Positions 17,394-24,703 of a stretch of 64,000 nucleotides of DNA are shown here, piece after piece. The translations under genes and the position numbers were made by a program. The stretch is from CAWATZ01 sp963784995 (GTDB taxonomy: Bacteria; Planctomycetota; Planctomycetia; Gemmatales; Gemmataceae). How positions within the stretch are numbered: position 1 is the stretch's first letter; the number at the start of each line of letters is the position of its first letter. The stretch lies in the NCBI GenBank assembly GCA_963784995.1, contig CAWATZ010000003.1:2864692-2928691 (forward strand). Direction: 5' to 3'. A model generated the notes under the pieces. That model saw only the letters and a list, made by a program, of their open reading frames with translations. It was not told the DNA's origin and made no database searches.

Positions 17394-20176
17394 CCGTTTT
17401 GCAACCGATCTGGCTGTTCCTGCTTATCCCACTTGTGCTGAGCGTCTGGCTGTGGCGGCTGCCGACCCGCTTGCTGATTGTGCTGCGTCTTGTGATGGTG
17501 GTGTTGCTGGTCCTGGCACTTGCCGGTGTGTCTTTGCGTCTGCCGAGCCGGGCCGGCACCGTGGTGGTGCTTGCCGATCGCAGCCTGTCGATGCCCGCGG
17601 ACAGCGCCGCCCGGCAGAAGCTGGTCATCGACCAGATCCAGAAGCGGATGAGCAGCGACGACAAGCTGGCGGTGGTGTCGTTTGGGCGGACGGCGGCGAT
17701 CGATCAGGTGCCGCAAGAGGGCGTCTTCGGCGGCTTCGTGACCCAGATCAGCGGCGACGCCTCCAGCCTGGCGGACGGCCTTGACACCGCCCTGTCACTG
17801 GTGCCGCGCGACGGCTCGGGGAGAATCCTCGTCCTTTCCGATGGCCGCTGGACGGGCCGCGATCCGTCGGCGGTTATTCCATCGGCGGCGGCGCGGGGTG
17901 TGGCCATCGACTACCGGGCGATGCAGCGGAGCGTGGCGGGCGACCTGGCCATTGCACGCATCGACGCCCCGGCGGTGGTGTCGCCGGGTGAGTCGTTCCT
18001 GATCACCGTGTGGGTATCCTCGCCGGTGGCCCAGGAAGCCTCCTTTGAGCTGAAACGCGGTGACACCCGGCTGTCATCCGGCTCGAAAAAGCTGGTGGCG
18101 GGTCTGAATCGGCTCACGTTCCGGGATCGCGCCGCCCGGGCCGGCAACCAGGCTTACACCGCCCGGGTGACGGGCAAGGACGACGATCCGGTGATCGAGA
18201 ACAACACGGCCCGGCTGCTGGTCGGCGTAGGCGGGCCCCGGCCGATCTTGCACGTCAGCCCCACAGGGAAGTCCGGATTGGCCCAGCTGCTGCGCAAGGG
18301 CGGGCTGGATCTGGTGGAATCGGAGGCGAAACCGGAGTTGTGGACGCTGGAGAGCCTGGCGCGGTATTCGGCGGTGATCCTCGAAAACGTGCCGGCCGAG
18401 AAGGTCGGCGGCGTCGGGATGGAAACGCTGGCCGCCTGGGTGAAGGAAACGGGAGCGGGGCTGCTGATGACGGGCGGTCGCAATTCCTATGGGCCAGGCG
18501 GCTATTACAAGTCGCCGCTGGAGCCGGTCCTGCCCGTGTCGATGGAGCTGCGCAACGAGCATCGCAAGCTGTCGGTAGCGATGGTGGTGACGCTGGACCG
18601 CTCGGGCAGCATGGCGATCCCGGTGGCCGGCGGCAAGGTCAAGATGGACCTGGCCAACCAGGGCACGGCGCAGGTGCTGGACCTGCTGGGGCCGATGGAC
18701 GAGTTCGGCTGCATCGCGGTCGATACCATTCCGCACACCATCGCCCCCCTGGCGGCCGTGACCGACAAGGGGCCGACCCGCAGCAAGATCCTGCGCATCG
18801 AGTCGATGGGCGGCGGCATCTTCATCTACGTCGCCCTGGAGGCGGCTGCCCAGATGGTCAGCAAGGCCAAGTCGGCGACCAGGCACATCATCCTCTTTGC
18901 CGACGCCAACGACTCCGAGGAGCCGGGCCGGTATGTCGATCTGGTGGACAAGCTCCGAGCAGCGGGGATCACCGTGAGCGTGATTGGCCTGGGGACCGAC
19001 AGGGACAAGGACGCGGAACTGCTGAAAGACATCGCCAAGCGGGGGAACGGGCGCATCTTCTTCACGGACAAGCCGGAGGAGCTGCCGCGCCTCTTTGCCC
19101 AGGACACCTTCGTGGTGGCGCGGAACACGTTCCTGGACGATCCCACCCGAATCCGGACCACGCTGGGCCTGGCCAGCCTGACGGACGCTCGGTTGGAGAT
19201 GCCGGAGGGGCTGACGATCGGCGGCTACAACCTGTGTTATCTCCGGCCGGGCGCAACGCTGGGGACGGTGACGGAGGATGAGTACAAGGCCCCGGTGGTG
19301 GCGTCGTGGCGTGCGGGCGCCGGGCGGGTGGTGTGCTACACCGGCGAGGCGGACGGCAAATACGCGGGGAAGCTGGTCCAGTGGGATGGCGTGGGCGATT
19401 ACTTCACCAGCCTGGCCCGCTGGGTGGCCGGTCCCTCGGGACCGCTGGGCGAGGGCATGCTGCTGACGCAGGAAGTGAAGGACGGCATCAACGTGGTGCA
19501 GCTGCACCTGGACCCGGAGCGCAAGGGCGAGGCGTTCACGACCATGCCCGAGGCCGTGACCCTGCGCGGCAAGGAAGGCGAGGCCCCGAGCACCACGACG
19601 GCAAGGCTGCGCTGGACCGGCGCGGACACGCTGGCGACCACGGTGCCGCTGGACGGCACCGAGACCGCGCTGACGCGGGTGGAGGTGCCGGGCTACGGCC
19701 CGGTGGCCCTGCCGCCCGTGAGGCTGCCGTACTCGCCCGAGTTCAAGCCGGACCACAATGAGCGCGGCTTGCAGACGCTGGAGAAGCTGAGCCGGGCCAC
19801 CGGCGGCAAGGAACGGCTGGAGCCAGCCGGGATCTGGCAGGACCTGCCGCGACAGCCGCGGCTGATCTCGATGCAGCGCTGGCTGCTGACGGCGGTGCTG
19901 GTCTTGCTGTTGCTGGAGGTGTTCCAGCGACGGACGGGACTGCTGAGTTCGCTGGCCGGGGCAACCTGGTCTCGCCGGTCGGAGAGAGAGGAGAGCCGGG
20001 CGAAGCCGGCGGTCGCGAAGGCGAGGAAGGCAGCAGCCACGCCGACGCCGGAGGAGCGGAAAGAGGACGCGAAACCGGCGGAGTCGCCGGCCGTGGCCCC
20101 CGCGGCGACGGAGCAGGCGGGAGTCGTGGAGGCAATGCGCAAAGCCCGGCAACAGGTTCGCAGGCGGACGGATTGA
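17390..20176 (+). CDS. Large membrane protein with two von Willebrand A domains
   Basis: A 928-residue protein starting at GTG 17390, overlapping the upstream stop by 4 bases. Two N-terminal membrane helices (LFLLIPLVLSVWLW, LLIVLRLVMVVLLVLALAGV) precede a first vWA domain with MIDAS DRSLSM near residue 64. A glutamine-amidotransferase-like segment follows (SGLLMTGGRNSYGPGGYY region). A second vWA domain begins at TLDRSGSM near residue 400, with a metal-site Asp later (LFADANDSEEPG). Another membrane helix lies near residue 830 and a charged Ala/Glu/Lys tail ends the protein. It closes the MoxR-DUF58-BatA operon. The vWA domains are probable metal-dependent protein-binding modules activated by the MoxR ATPase; the target is unknown. 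Confidence 0.93.
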   Translation: MTVLQPIWLFLLIPLVLSVWLWRLPTRLLIVLRLVMVVLLVLALAGVSLRLPSRAGTVVVLADRSLSMPADSAARQKLVIDQIQKRMSSDDKLAVVSFGRTAAIDQVPQEGVFGGFVTQISGDASSLADGLDTALSLVPRDGSGRILVLSDGRWTGRDPSAVIPSAAARGVAIDYRAMQRSVAGDLAIARIDAPAVVSPGESFLITVWVSSPVAQEASFELKRGDTRLSSGSKKLVAGLNRLTFRDRAARAGNQAYTARVTGKDDDPVIENNTARLLVGVGGPRPILHVSPTGKSGLAQLLRKGGLDLVESEAKPELWTLESLARYSAVILENVPAEKVGGVGMETLAAWVKETGAGLLMTGGRNSYGPGGYYKSPLEPVLPVSMELRNEHRKLSVAMVVTLDRSGSMAIPVAGGKVKMDLANQGTAQVLDLLGPMDEFGCIAVDTIPHTIAPLAAVTDKGPTRSKILRIESMGGGIFIYVALEAAAQMVSKAKSATRHIILFADANDSEEPGRYVDLVDKLRAAGITVSVIGLGTDRDKDAELLKDIAKRGNGRIFFTDKPEELPRLFAQDTFVVARNTFLDDPTRIRTTLGLASLTDARLEMPEGLTIGGYNLCYLRPGATLGTVTEDEYKAPVVASWRAGAGRVVCYTGEADGKYAGKLVQWDGVGDYFTSLARWVAGPSGPLGEGMLLTQEVKDGINVVQLHLDPERKGEAFTTMPEAVTLRGKEGEAPSTTTARLRWTGADTLATTVPLDGTETALTRVEVPGYGPVALPPVRLPYSPEFKPDHNERGLQTLEKLSRATGGKERLEPAGIWQDLPRQPRLISMQRWLLTAVLVLLLLEVFQRRTGLLSSLAGATWSRRSEREESRAKPAVAKARKAAATPTPEERKEDAKPAESPAVAPAATEQAGVVEAMRKARQQVRRRTD

Positions 20177-20232
20177 GCGTCCAAATGCTTGCTTGTTGCT
20201 CTCAGGCGGATTCGGGAAAAAGGTAGGGCCAC

Positions 20233-20267
20233 AGTCCCCGTGGGTGCGCTGCGCGACCCACGGGACT
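20233..20267. terminator. Hairpin between convergent operon end and Uma2-like gene
   Basis: AGTCCCCGTGGGT and ACCCACGGGACT pair as a 12-base stem with one bulged C and a GC-rich loop. It lies between the convergent ends of the vWA gene (20176) and the Uma2-like gene (20266), so it fits a bidirectional terminator; no clear T-run is visible. Confidence 0.6.
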
Positions 20268-20940
20268 AATCGCGAACCTCCACCGTAAACGCTGGATGAC
20301 CCAGGGGGTCCGTATGCTGGGTCAGGCGGAAAGACTTGCCCAGCACGTCTGACAGCAACCAACCGTCCCGCTTCCGCACAGCGACGAAGCCCCTGGCGCG
20401 GTGACGCAGAATCTCGAACGAAGTGGGCTGGCAGCGAGCATCCACCAGCCAGTATTCGCGCACTCCTGCTTTCCAGTACAGTTCCCGCAGGCGAACCGTA
20501 TCCTTTTGCACCGAGGAGTCGCTGACCACTTCCAGGACGACATCCGGGGCCCCCTGCATACGAACGTGCCCGCCGCTGCTCCCCGGAACGATCTGCACGC
20601 GCATGGTTTGCACGCTGTCATTCAGGATGAAGATGCCATCGGGCACCGCGGAAAGGTCGGCTTCCGGATGACTGACCCGTGCCCCATCCACCAGGTAGAA
20701 CCCTTGCTGGTGTTCCCGTTCCAGATTGGACAGCACGCGACAGAACTCCCCCTTGACCCGGACGTGCGAGAAGAGTTGTTCTTCACTCATGTCGATCCAG
20801 ATCTCGCCGGTGAGGAAGTCGATGCGCCCGCGTTCGGGAAACGTGTCCGAGCGCACCCAGTCATGGAACGAGGCGAGGTCCGCGACTTCCTGGGGAACGA
20901 CCAGGTTCTCCGCCTGGAGAATCACGACCCGGCACACCAT
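20266..20940 (-). CDS. Uma2 family (DUF820) predicted endonuclease
   Basis: A 224-residue protein from ATG 20940. The Uma2 fold is shown by GRIDFLTGEIWIDMS near residues 45-60, the core PDVVLEVVSDSS near 130-142 with acidic residue D/E, and KAGVREYWLVDAR near 155-168, the PD-(D/E)xK-type arrangement (D-x-n-E-x-K region). Uma2 proteins are expanded in cyanobacteria and planctomycetes; their biological role is unknown. The gene stands alone and is convergent with the vWA operon. The GTG/ATG-rich upstream extension to 21036 shows no conserved features. Confidence 0.9.
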   Translation of the reverse strand: MVCRVVILQAENLVVPQEVADLASFHDWVRSDTFPERGRIDFLTGEIWIDMSEEQLFSHVRVKGEFCRVLSNLEREHQQGFYLVDGARVSHPEADLSAVPDGIFILNDSVQTMRVQIVPGSSGGHVRMQGAPDVVLEVVSDSSVQKDTVRLRELYWKAGVREYWLVDARCQPTSFEILRHRARGFVAVRKRDGWLLSDVLGKSFRLTQHTDPLGHPAFTVEVRD

Positions 20941-21059
20941 TACCCTCCTCCGTTTGTCCTCGGCTTCGGCTGAGTGAGCAGCGCAGCAGTCGGATTGGGG
21001 TTCAGACTGAGTGGGGCAGGTAGGCTGATGGCGCACACATCAGCCTACCCCTGAAACGT

Positions 21060-21545
21060 CTATTCGGAAGTGACACAACAGGCCCGGCTCGCCTTCCTCG
21101 AAGAGTCTCCCTGGTGGACGAACGCAACCTGTTTCAGGTTGATCCAGACCGAAACGAAGGAGTCACCGTCTTTCACTTTCACCTTCACCCAGCCGTCTCG
21201 CAGCAACTCGACCACCTTGCATTTCTCCAGATCTTCGTTTTTCCCGGTGGCCATGACAAACGTGTACCTTTTCCCAACCTCCAGGAAAGGCTTGCTCGAA
21301 GGAGACGGTTGGACAGCGGGCGCCACGGAAACAGGCGGTGGGTATGTTGGCGCGGGAGGTTGGGTTGGTGCGGGGGGCGTGTGCCATTGCCCGGGCCCCG
21401 GTTGAGGCTGGTAATAGCCTTGTTGCCCGAGCGGCCGTGACTCCGTGACGGCCGGTGGGGGCTGGTATTGCGCCACCCCCTGCAACGCCATCCAGGCCAG
21501 AACGACCAGAACGCCGACGCCGACCACCGCATGCCATCGCTTCAT
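21060..21545 (-). CDS. Secreted or membrane-anchored Pro-rich hypothetical protein
   Basis: A 161-residue protein from ATG 21545. It has an N-terminal signal/anchor (VVGVGVLVVLAWMALQGVA), then a Gln/Pro-rich linker (about residues 26-85), then a small folded domain (KRYTFVMATGKNEDLEKCKV... DGWVKVKVKDGDS...WINLKQVAFV) that looks like an SH3-like or Hfq-like beta barrel. The end carries a Cys pair. A surface-exposed role is inferred; no specific function is recognised. Upstream, a 190-base gap separates it from the next gene on the same strand. Confidence 0.7.
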   Translation of the reverse strand: MKRWHAVVGVGVLVVLAWMALQGVAQYQPPPAVTESRPLGQQGYYQPQPGPGQWHTPPAPTQPPAPTYPPPVSVAPAVQPSPSSKPFLEVGKRYTFVMATGKNEDLEKCKVVELLRDGWVKVKVKDGDSFVSVWINLKQVAFVHQGDSSRKASRACCVTSE

Positions 21546-21741
21546 GACAGCTCCTTTGGGAAACAGCCATTCACCTGGGCGGCATGGTAAAGCGATGCTG
21601 CTCTCGGGGTCAATGCCGGTTCCCGTCCACAATCCATGAACCCATGTAATGAGAGAAAAAGGTGCCAGGAGCGTGGCAGGAACCGACAATCCGAACGGAA
21701 ACCCTGAGACCTTATCCTGTCCACTTTTCCTGTCGGTCAAG

Positions 21742-22395
21742 TTACTCTTTTGCGAGTACGAGGTCAACGGGCCAGCATCCTCGCACGTGGGGGCCTGGGC
21801 TGCGCAGGTGGGAGAGGATGGCAGCGTCGGTGCAGCCGGCCTCTTCCAGCGCGTCGGACAGCGCGGCCAAACAGCCGGGGTCCATCTCGCCGCTTGGCAG
21901 GGCCCGCTCATCGTAGGCAGCCTGGGCGAGTTTGAGACTCGCCCCCGTCCGCCACGACGGATCGATGGCAACGGGTCGAAACGGGTTACCAAAGATCTCG
22001 CGGAATAACTCGAACTGTGCGGCTCGTTGCGGCTCGTACAGTCCCTCACTCTTCGTCGCCGCGTTGGCCAACCCATACAGATCGTCCACGTCGTCGAACG
22101 CCGCACTGGCTCCTGAGGCGGCCACGTTTGCAGTCCGCGCCGCATCGCGCGTCCAGCGGGCAGCGGCCCAGGCTGCCTTGCTCGCTTCGAGCATCCCCGC
22201 CTTGGCCACGACCCCGTCGGCGAATCGCTCCGCGAGGTCAACGGCGGTTCGGGCGCGTTTGACAACCGGCAAGTGATCCAGCCTGCGGCAGCAGGCAACA
22301 GCGAAGAGGCGGAGCTTTCGCATTTTTCCCTGTTGGTGCAGGTACTGGAGCATGTCGTAGAAGTCCGTGCCCGCCAGCCACTGCTCCTCGTTCAC
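21742..22395 (-). CDS. Planctomycete-specific hypothetical protein (FAVACCRR family)
   Basis: A 217-residue protein. GTG 22395 is preferred because AGAAGGAG lies 6-8 bases before it; an upstream GTG at 22419 is possible. It has the motif set of a paralogous family common in Gemmata-type genomes: EEQWLAGTDFYDML near the start, KLRLFAVACCRRLDHL, an Ala-rich helical middle, then FGNPFRPVAIDPSW, AQAAYDERALP, LSDALEEAGC and GPHVRGCWPVDLVLAKE at the end. The function is unknown; the soluble helical fold suggests a protein-interaction role. It is intact. Confidence 0.85.
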   Translation of the reverse strand: MNEEQWLAGTDFYDMLQYLHQQGKMRKLRLFAVACCRRLDHLPVVKRARTAVDLAERFADGVVAKAGMLEASKAAWAAARWTRDAARTANVAASGASAAFDDVDDLYGLANAATKSEGLYEPQRAAQFELFREIFGNPFRPVAIDPSWRTGASLKLAQAAYDERALPSGEMDPGCLAALSDALEEAGCTDAAILSHLRSPGPHVRGCWPVDLVLAKE

Positions 22396-22561
22396 GGCTT
22401 CTCCTTCTGGCTCCAGCACCGCAGCGAGCGACGAAGTTCAGCAGCGGGGCCGGCTGCAAAGGCTTCATAGCTCGGAAAGCCGTGATGCCGGCCTCGTCTG
22501 CTGGAACGGCTGGTTCGGCGGGAATTCTGGTGCGGCCCGCATGCCAGGGCAACGTTTGTCT

Positions 22562-22921
22562 TTATCCCCGGAAGGGCAGGAAGACAACCACCTGATCCCT
22601 GATCTCCTCCTCTGGCACGTACGCCGCGATCACCAGGATGTCATCGATGGCCAAGCCGATGGACTGCTCGTTGGTCGTGGCGATCAGGCCAGGCACTGGC
22701 TCTCCCGTCGCCACGCGCTGGTATGCGAAACCGACCATCGTGTTCCGGTCGTTGGTGATCAGAACCCGGTTCTCGGCGGCGGCCCAGGCCAGGACCGCGG
22801 GGTCAGGCGTGCCTTCGGGCAAAGCGTCCTGGGCACGCACCAGATCAATCTCTGGCAGGCGACGGCGCAGACCGCGGATGATCTCGCCGTGGACATCGGC
22901 GTCACTGGCCAGTCGGAGCAT
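22562..22921 (-). CDS. DUF5615 family PIN-like protein (putative toxin)
   Basis: A 119-residue protein from ATG 22921. It begins with the DUF5615 start LRLASDADVHGEIIRGLRRR and has ALPEGTPDPAVLAWAAAENRVLITNDRNTM, where the two Asp residues and ITNDRNT match the metal-binding site of PIN-like nucleases. It overlaps the DUF433 gene upstream on the same strand by 20 bases. DUF433-DUF5615 pairs are predicted toxin-antitoxin modules, with this protein as the RNase-like toxin. The toxin frame is intact while its partner is broken. Confidence 0.9.
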   Translation of the reverse strand: MLRLASDADVHGEIIRGLRRRLPEIDLVRAQDALPEGTPDPAVLAWAAAENRVLITNDRNTMVGFAYQRVATGEPVPGLIATTNEQSIGLAIDDILVIAAYVPEEEIRDQVVVFLPFRG

Positions 22922-23251
22922 TGGCCTTCTCCCTGGCACTGCGGCGTGCAAGCAACTCTTCTCGCGAGATGCGTGGGCGCTCGGCCTCAATCTTCGCCCG
23001 CAGCGCCTCAGCTTCCTCTGCTCGTCGCTTCAAATAGGCCCGCACTTCGTCGCGGTGGCGGAGGTAGTAGGCGATGACGGCGTGGACATCGGCCAGCACC
23101 AGGGTATCGTAGGCGCGGACCATATCTTCCGGCGTCATGCCGTTTTCGTATTGCTCGACGATCAAGTCGAGGCTGATGCGACTTTTGCCAACGCGGACTG
23201 CGCCCCTTCATCCACCCGCAGCGGGGGACGGTCGGTGTGGAGGGGAAGCAC
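22902..23251 (-). pseudogene. DUF433 family antitoxin-like gene with one-base frameshift
   Basis: The C-terminal ~95 residues (VRVGKSRISLDLIVEQYENGMTPEDMV ... ADVHAVIAYYLRHRDEVRAYL) are a clear DUF433 winged-helix-like protein. The natural N-terminus, LPLHTDRPPLRVDEG, is found in another frame, joined by losing one base near 23200-23206, beside GCGC and a run of four G. The likely start is GTG 23251. Without repair only a TTG at 23165 is available and the first strand would be lost. It pairs with the DUF5615 gene. The upstream coding frame reads straight into this gene (see 23162-23560). Confidence 0.75.
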
Positions 23252-23560
23252 CTCTGACGGTCCTTCCGCGACTGCTGCCGCCCGGTCGAGGCCCGCGACG
23301 ATCAGGGGAGCGAGGTCTCGGTCGGCGATGGTGCCCTCATTCCCTAGACCGATGACGAGACGCTTCGTCTGGGGATCCAGGCCAGCCAAGTTGTACTGCG
23401 GTTGGTGCAGTGTCGTCTCGTTGCGAGCGATCTCCCCGAGGAAGCGGACGCACTCCTTTAGTTTCTCGAAGGTGTCAGGGGTGTGGAGTGACTGCAAGCC
23501 AAGCCTCATGCCGAGGTAGCAACTCCGCCAGAGCAGTTCGTTTAGTTCGCGCTCGACCAT
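23162..23560 (-). CDS. Hypothetical protein reading into the DUF433 N-terminus
   Basis: An open frame of 132 residues from ATG 23560. The first ~95 residues (VERELNELLWRSCYLGMRLGL ... QTKRLVIGLGNEGTIADRDLAPLIV) look like a real soluble protein and match no family I recognise. The last ~30 (PLHTDRPPLRVDEG) are the start of the DUF433 gene, then a nonsense tail after the frameshift. Either two genes are fused here or the hypothetical gene has lost its stop. It is on the same strand as the toxin-antitoxin pair. Confidence 0.4.
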   Translation of the reverse strand: MVERELNELLWRSCYLGMRLGLQSLHTPDTFEKLKECVRFLGEIARNETTLHQPQYNLAGLDPQTKRLVIGLGNEGTIADRDLAPLIVAGLDRAAAVAEGPSEVLPLHTDRPPLRVDEGAQSALAKVASAST

Positions 23561-23776
23561 AACCAAGACTCCCGGGTTGTGGCGATTTAGCCGGTCCAGC
23601 CGCTGGGGTAAACCATTGTACCTCCGCTTGTTACAGTGTACAGCAATCAGGCGCTAACCGCTGCCCCAGACCGAGCCAAATCGATTGCCTCTGCCATGCG
23701 CCTCCTTGGCTCAGGGTATGGCTCCGCGGCTTCCGCTCGCTCCAACGACCAAGCTCTGCGGCGTTGGGGTTCGGCT

Positions 23777-24151
23777 TCACTGCGCCGGCGCCGGCACCAT
23801 CGGCTCTCCGAATCGCAACAGAGTTTCTCGTGCCAACTCCCACCCGTATTCGGTCAAGCCGGCGGCTTTCGGTCCGTGCGCGTCGAGGTAGCGTGACAGG
23901 AGCGGGATTACGATGCCCTCTTCCGGGGCACCCAATTCGACAAGGACGGCTTCCGGCTTGTTCGGATGTTGAGCCTGCTGATAAAGGCGGAACCGGGTGG
24001 GGCTGTTCTTCCGCCCATCAATGCAGATCGCCGTCCGCTGACCCGCCTCATCTGCGATGCAAGCGTGCATCGTGTGATCGCCGTAGAAGTCAATCCACTC
24101 GACATGCAGGCTTTTGCCAAGAGCTGTCACGGGAAGCAACATCCACGACAC
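23777..24151 (-). CDS. Small hypothetical protein
   Basis: A 124-residue open frame from ATG 24151, or 24142 after three codons. The sequence is of balanced composition with no repeats (for example HVEWIDFYGDHTMHACIADEAGQR, then PTRFRLYQQAQ and YLDAHGPKAAGLTEYGWELARE). I do not recognise the family. No signal peptide or membrane segment is seen. An iteron-like array lies 40-160 bases upstream of the start and could control it. Confidence 0.5.
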   Translation of the reverse strand: MSWMLLPVTALGKSLHVEWIDFYGDHTMHACIADEAGQRTAICIDGRKNSPTRFRLYQQAQHPNKPEAVLVELGAPEEGIVIPLLSRYLDAHGPKAAGLTEYGWELARETLLRFGEPMVPAPAQ

Positions 24152-24190
24152 CGACTTTTTGAAGCCGACCTGGTGACTGAGGTTTACTGC

Positions 24191-24312
24191 CCGGTCACGC
24201 TATGACAGTGCCGGTCAGCCTATTTCCGCTTCCCGGTCACGCCAGCAAGGCACCGGTCAGTCTATTGAAAGCTGCCCGGTCAGCCTGTTCCGTCCCGGTC
24301 ACTCTATCACGG
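24191..24312. repeat. Iteron-like array: six CCGGTCA repeats at ~21-base spacing
   Basis: The core CCGGTCA(C/G)(C/T)CTAT-like sequence begins at 24191, 24211, 24233, 24253, 24276 and 24295. The spacings of 20, 22, 20, 23 and 19 bases are about two helical turns, so all copies face one side of the DNA. Copies differ after the first 8 bases. This suggests a multi-copy binding site for a regulator or an initiator-like protein rather than a CRISPR (no spacers or conserved 28-36-base repeats). It lies upstream of the hypothetical gene ending at 23777. Confidence 0.85.
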
Positions 24313-24703
24313 TCCGTCTCCCAGAGCCATGATTGTTTGATTGCTCCTGCCATTGCGGTCGGCAAGTGACAGTCGGTCGCCGCCGTCGCGCATGGACCGT
24401 GGCCGTCAGCACTGCGGGCTGGTGGCTGCTCCAGCCGGCACTCTCTTTCTGCGTGGCGGGATTGGGCAAAAGAGGAGAAACGGTGGGGCGGCCCAGGCTG
24501 GGGAAAGCTGGCACGGTATGACAGCGAGGCAGCTCAGAAGTAAGGCACTCCCGAATACCCTGGCGGATGGCAGGCACCCAGCGAAATGCCTCGTCCTGGC
24601 ATTCCCGGGCCCATCAGGGACCGCTTCCGGCGTCTCAGCCACCTCCCGCAAAATGGCCGGCAGGGCAGGCAGACCGGAAGCGATTGGTCCTCGGCAAGCC
24701 CCG
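24313..24703. other. 391-base stretch without a supported gene
   Basis: Between the iteron-like array and the end of the sigma-WD40 gene there are only GC-rich open frames without protein-like composition. No hairpin with T-run or promoter was recognised. Confidence 0.6.

Noticed and set aside
24191..24312. CRISPR-like or plasmid origin
   Set aside because: Spacing is 19-23 bases with only 8-12 conserved; no replication gene is seen, so it is kept only as an iteron-like array.
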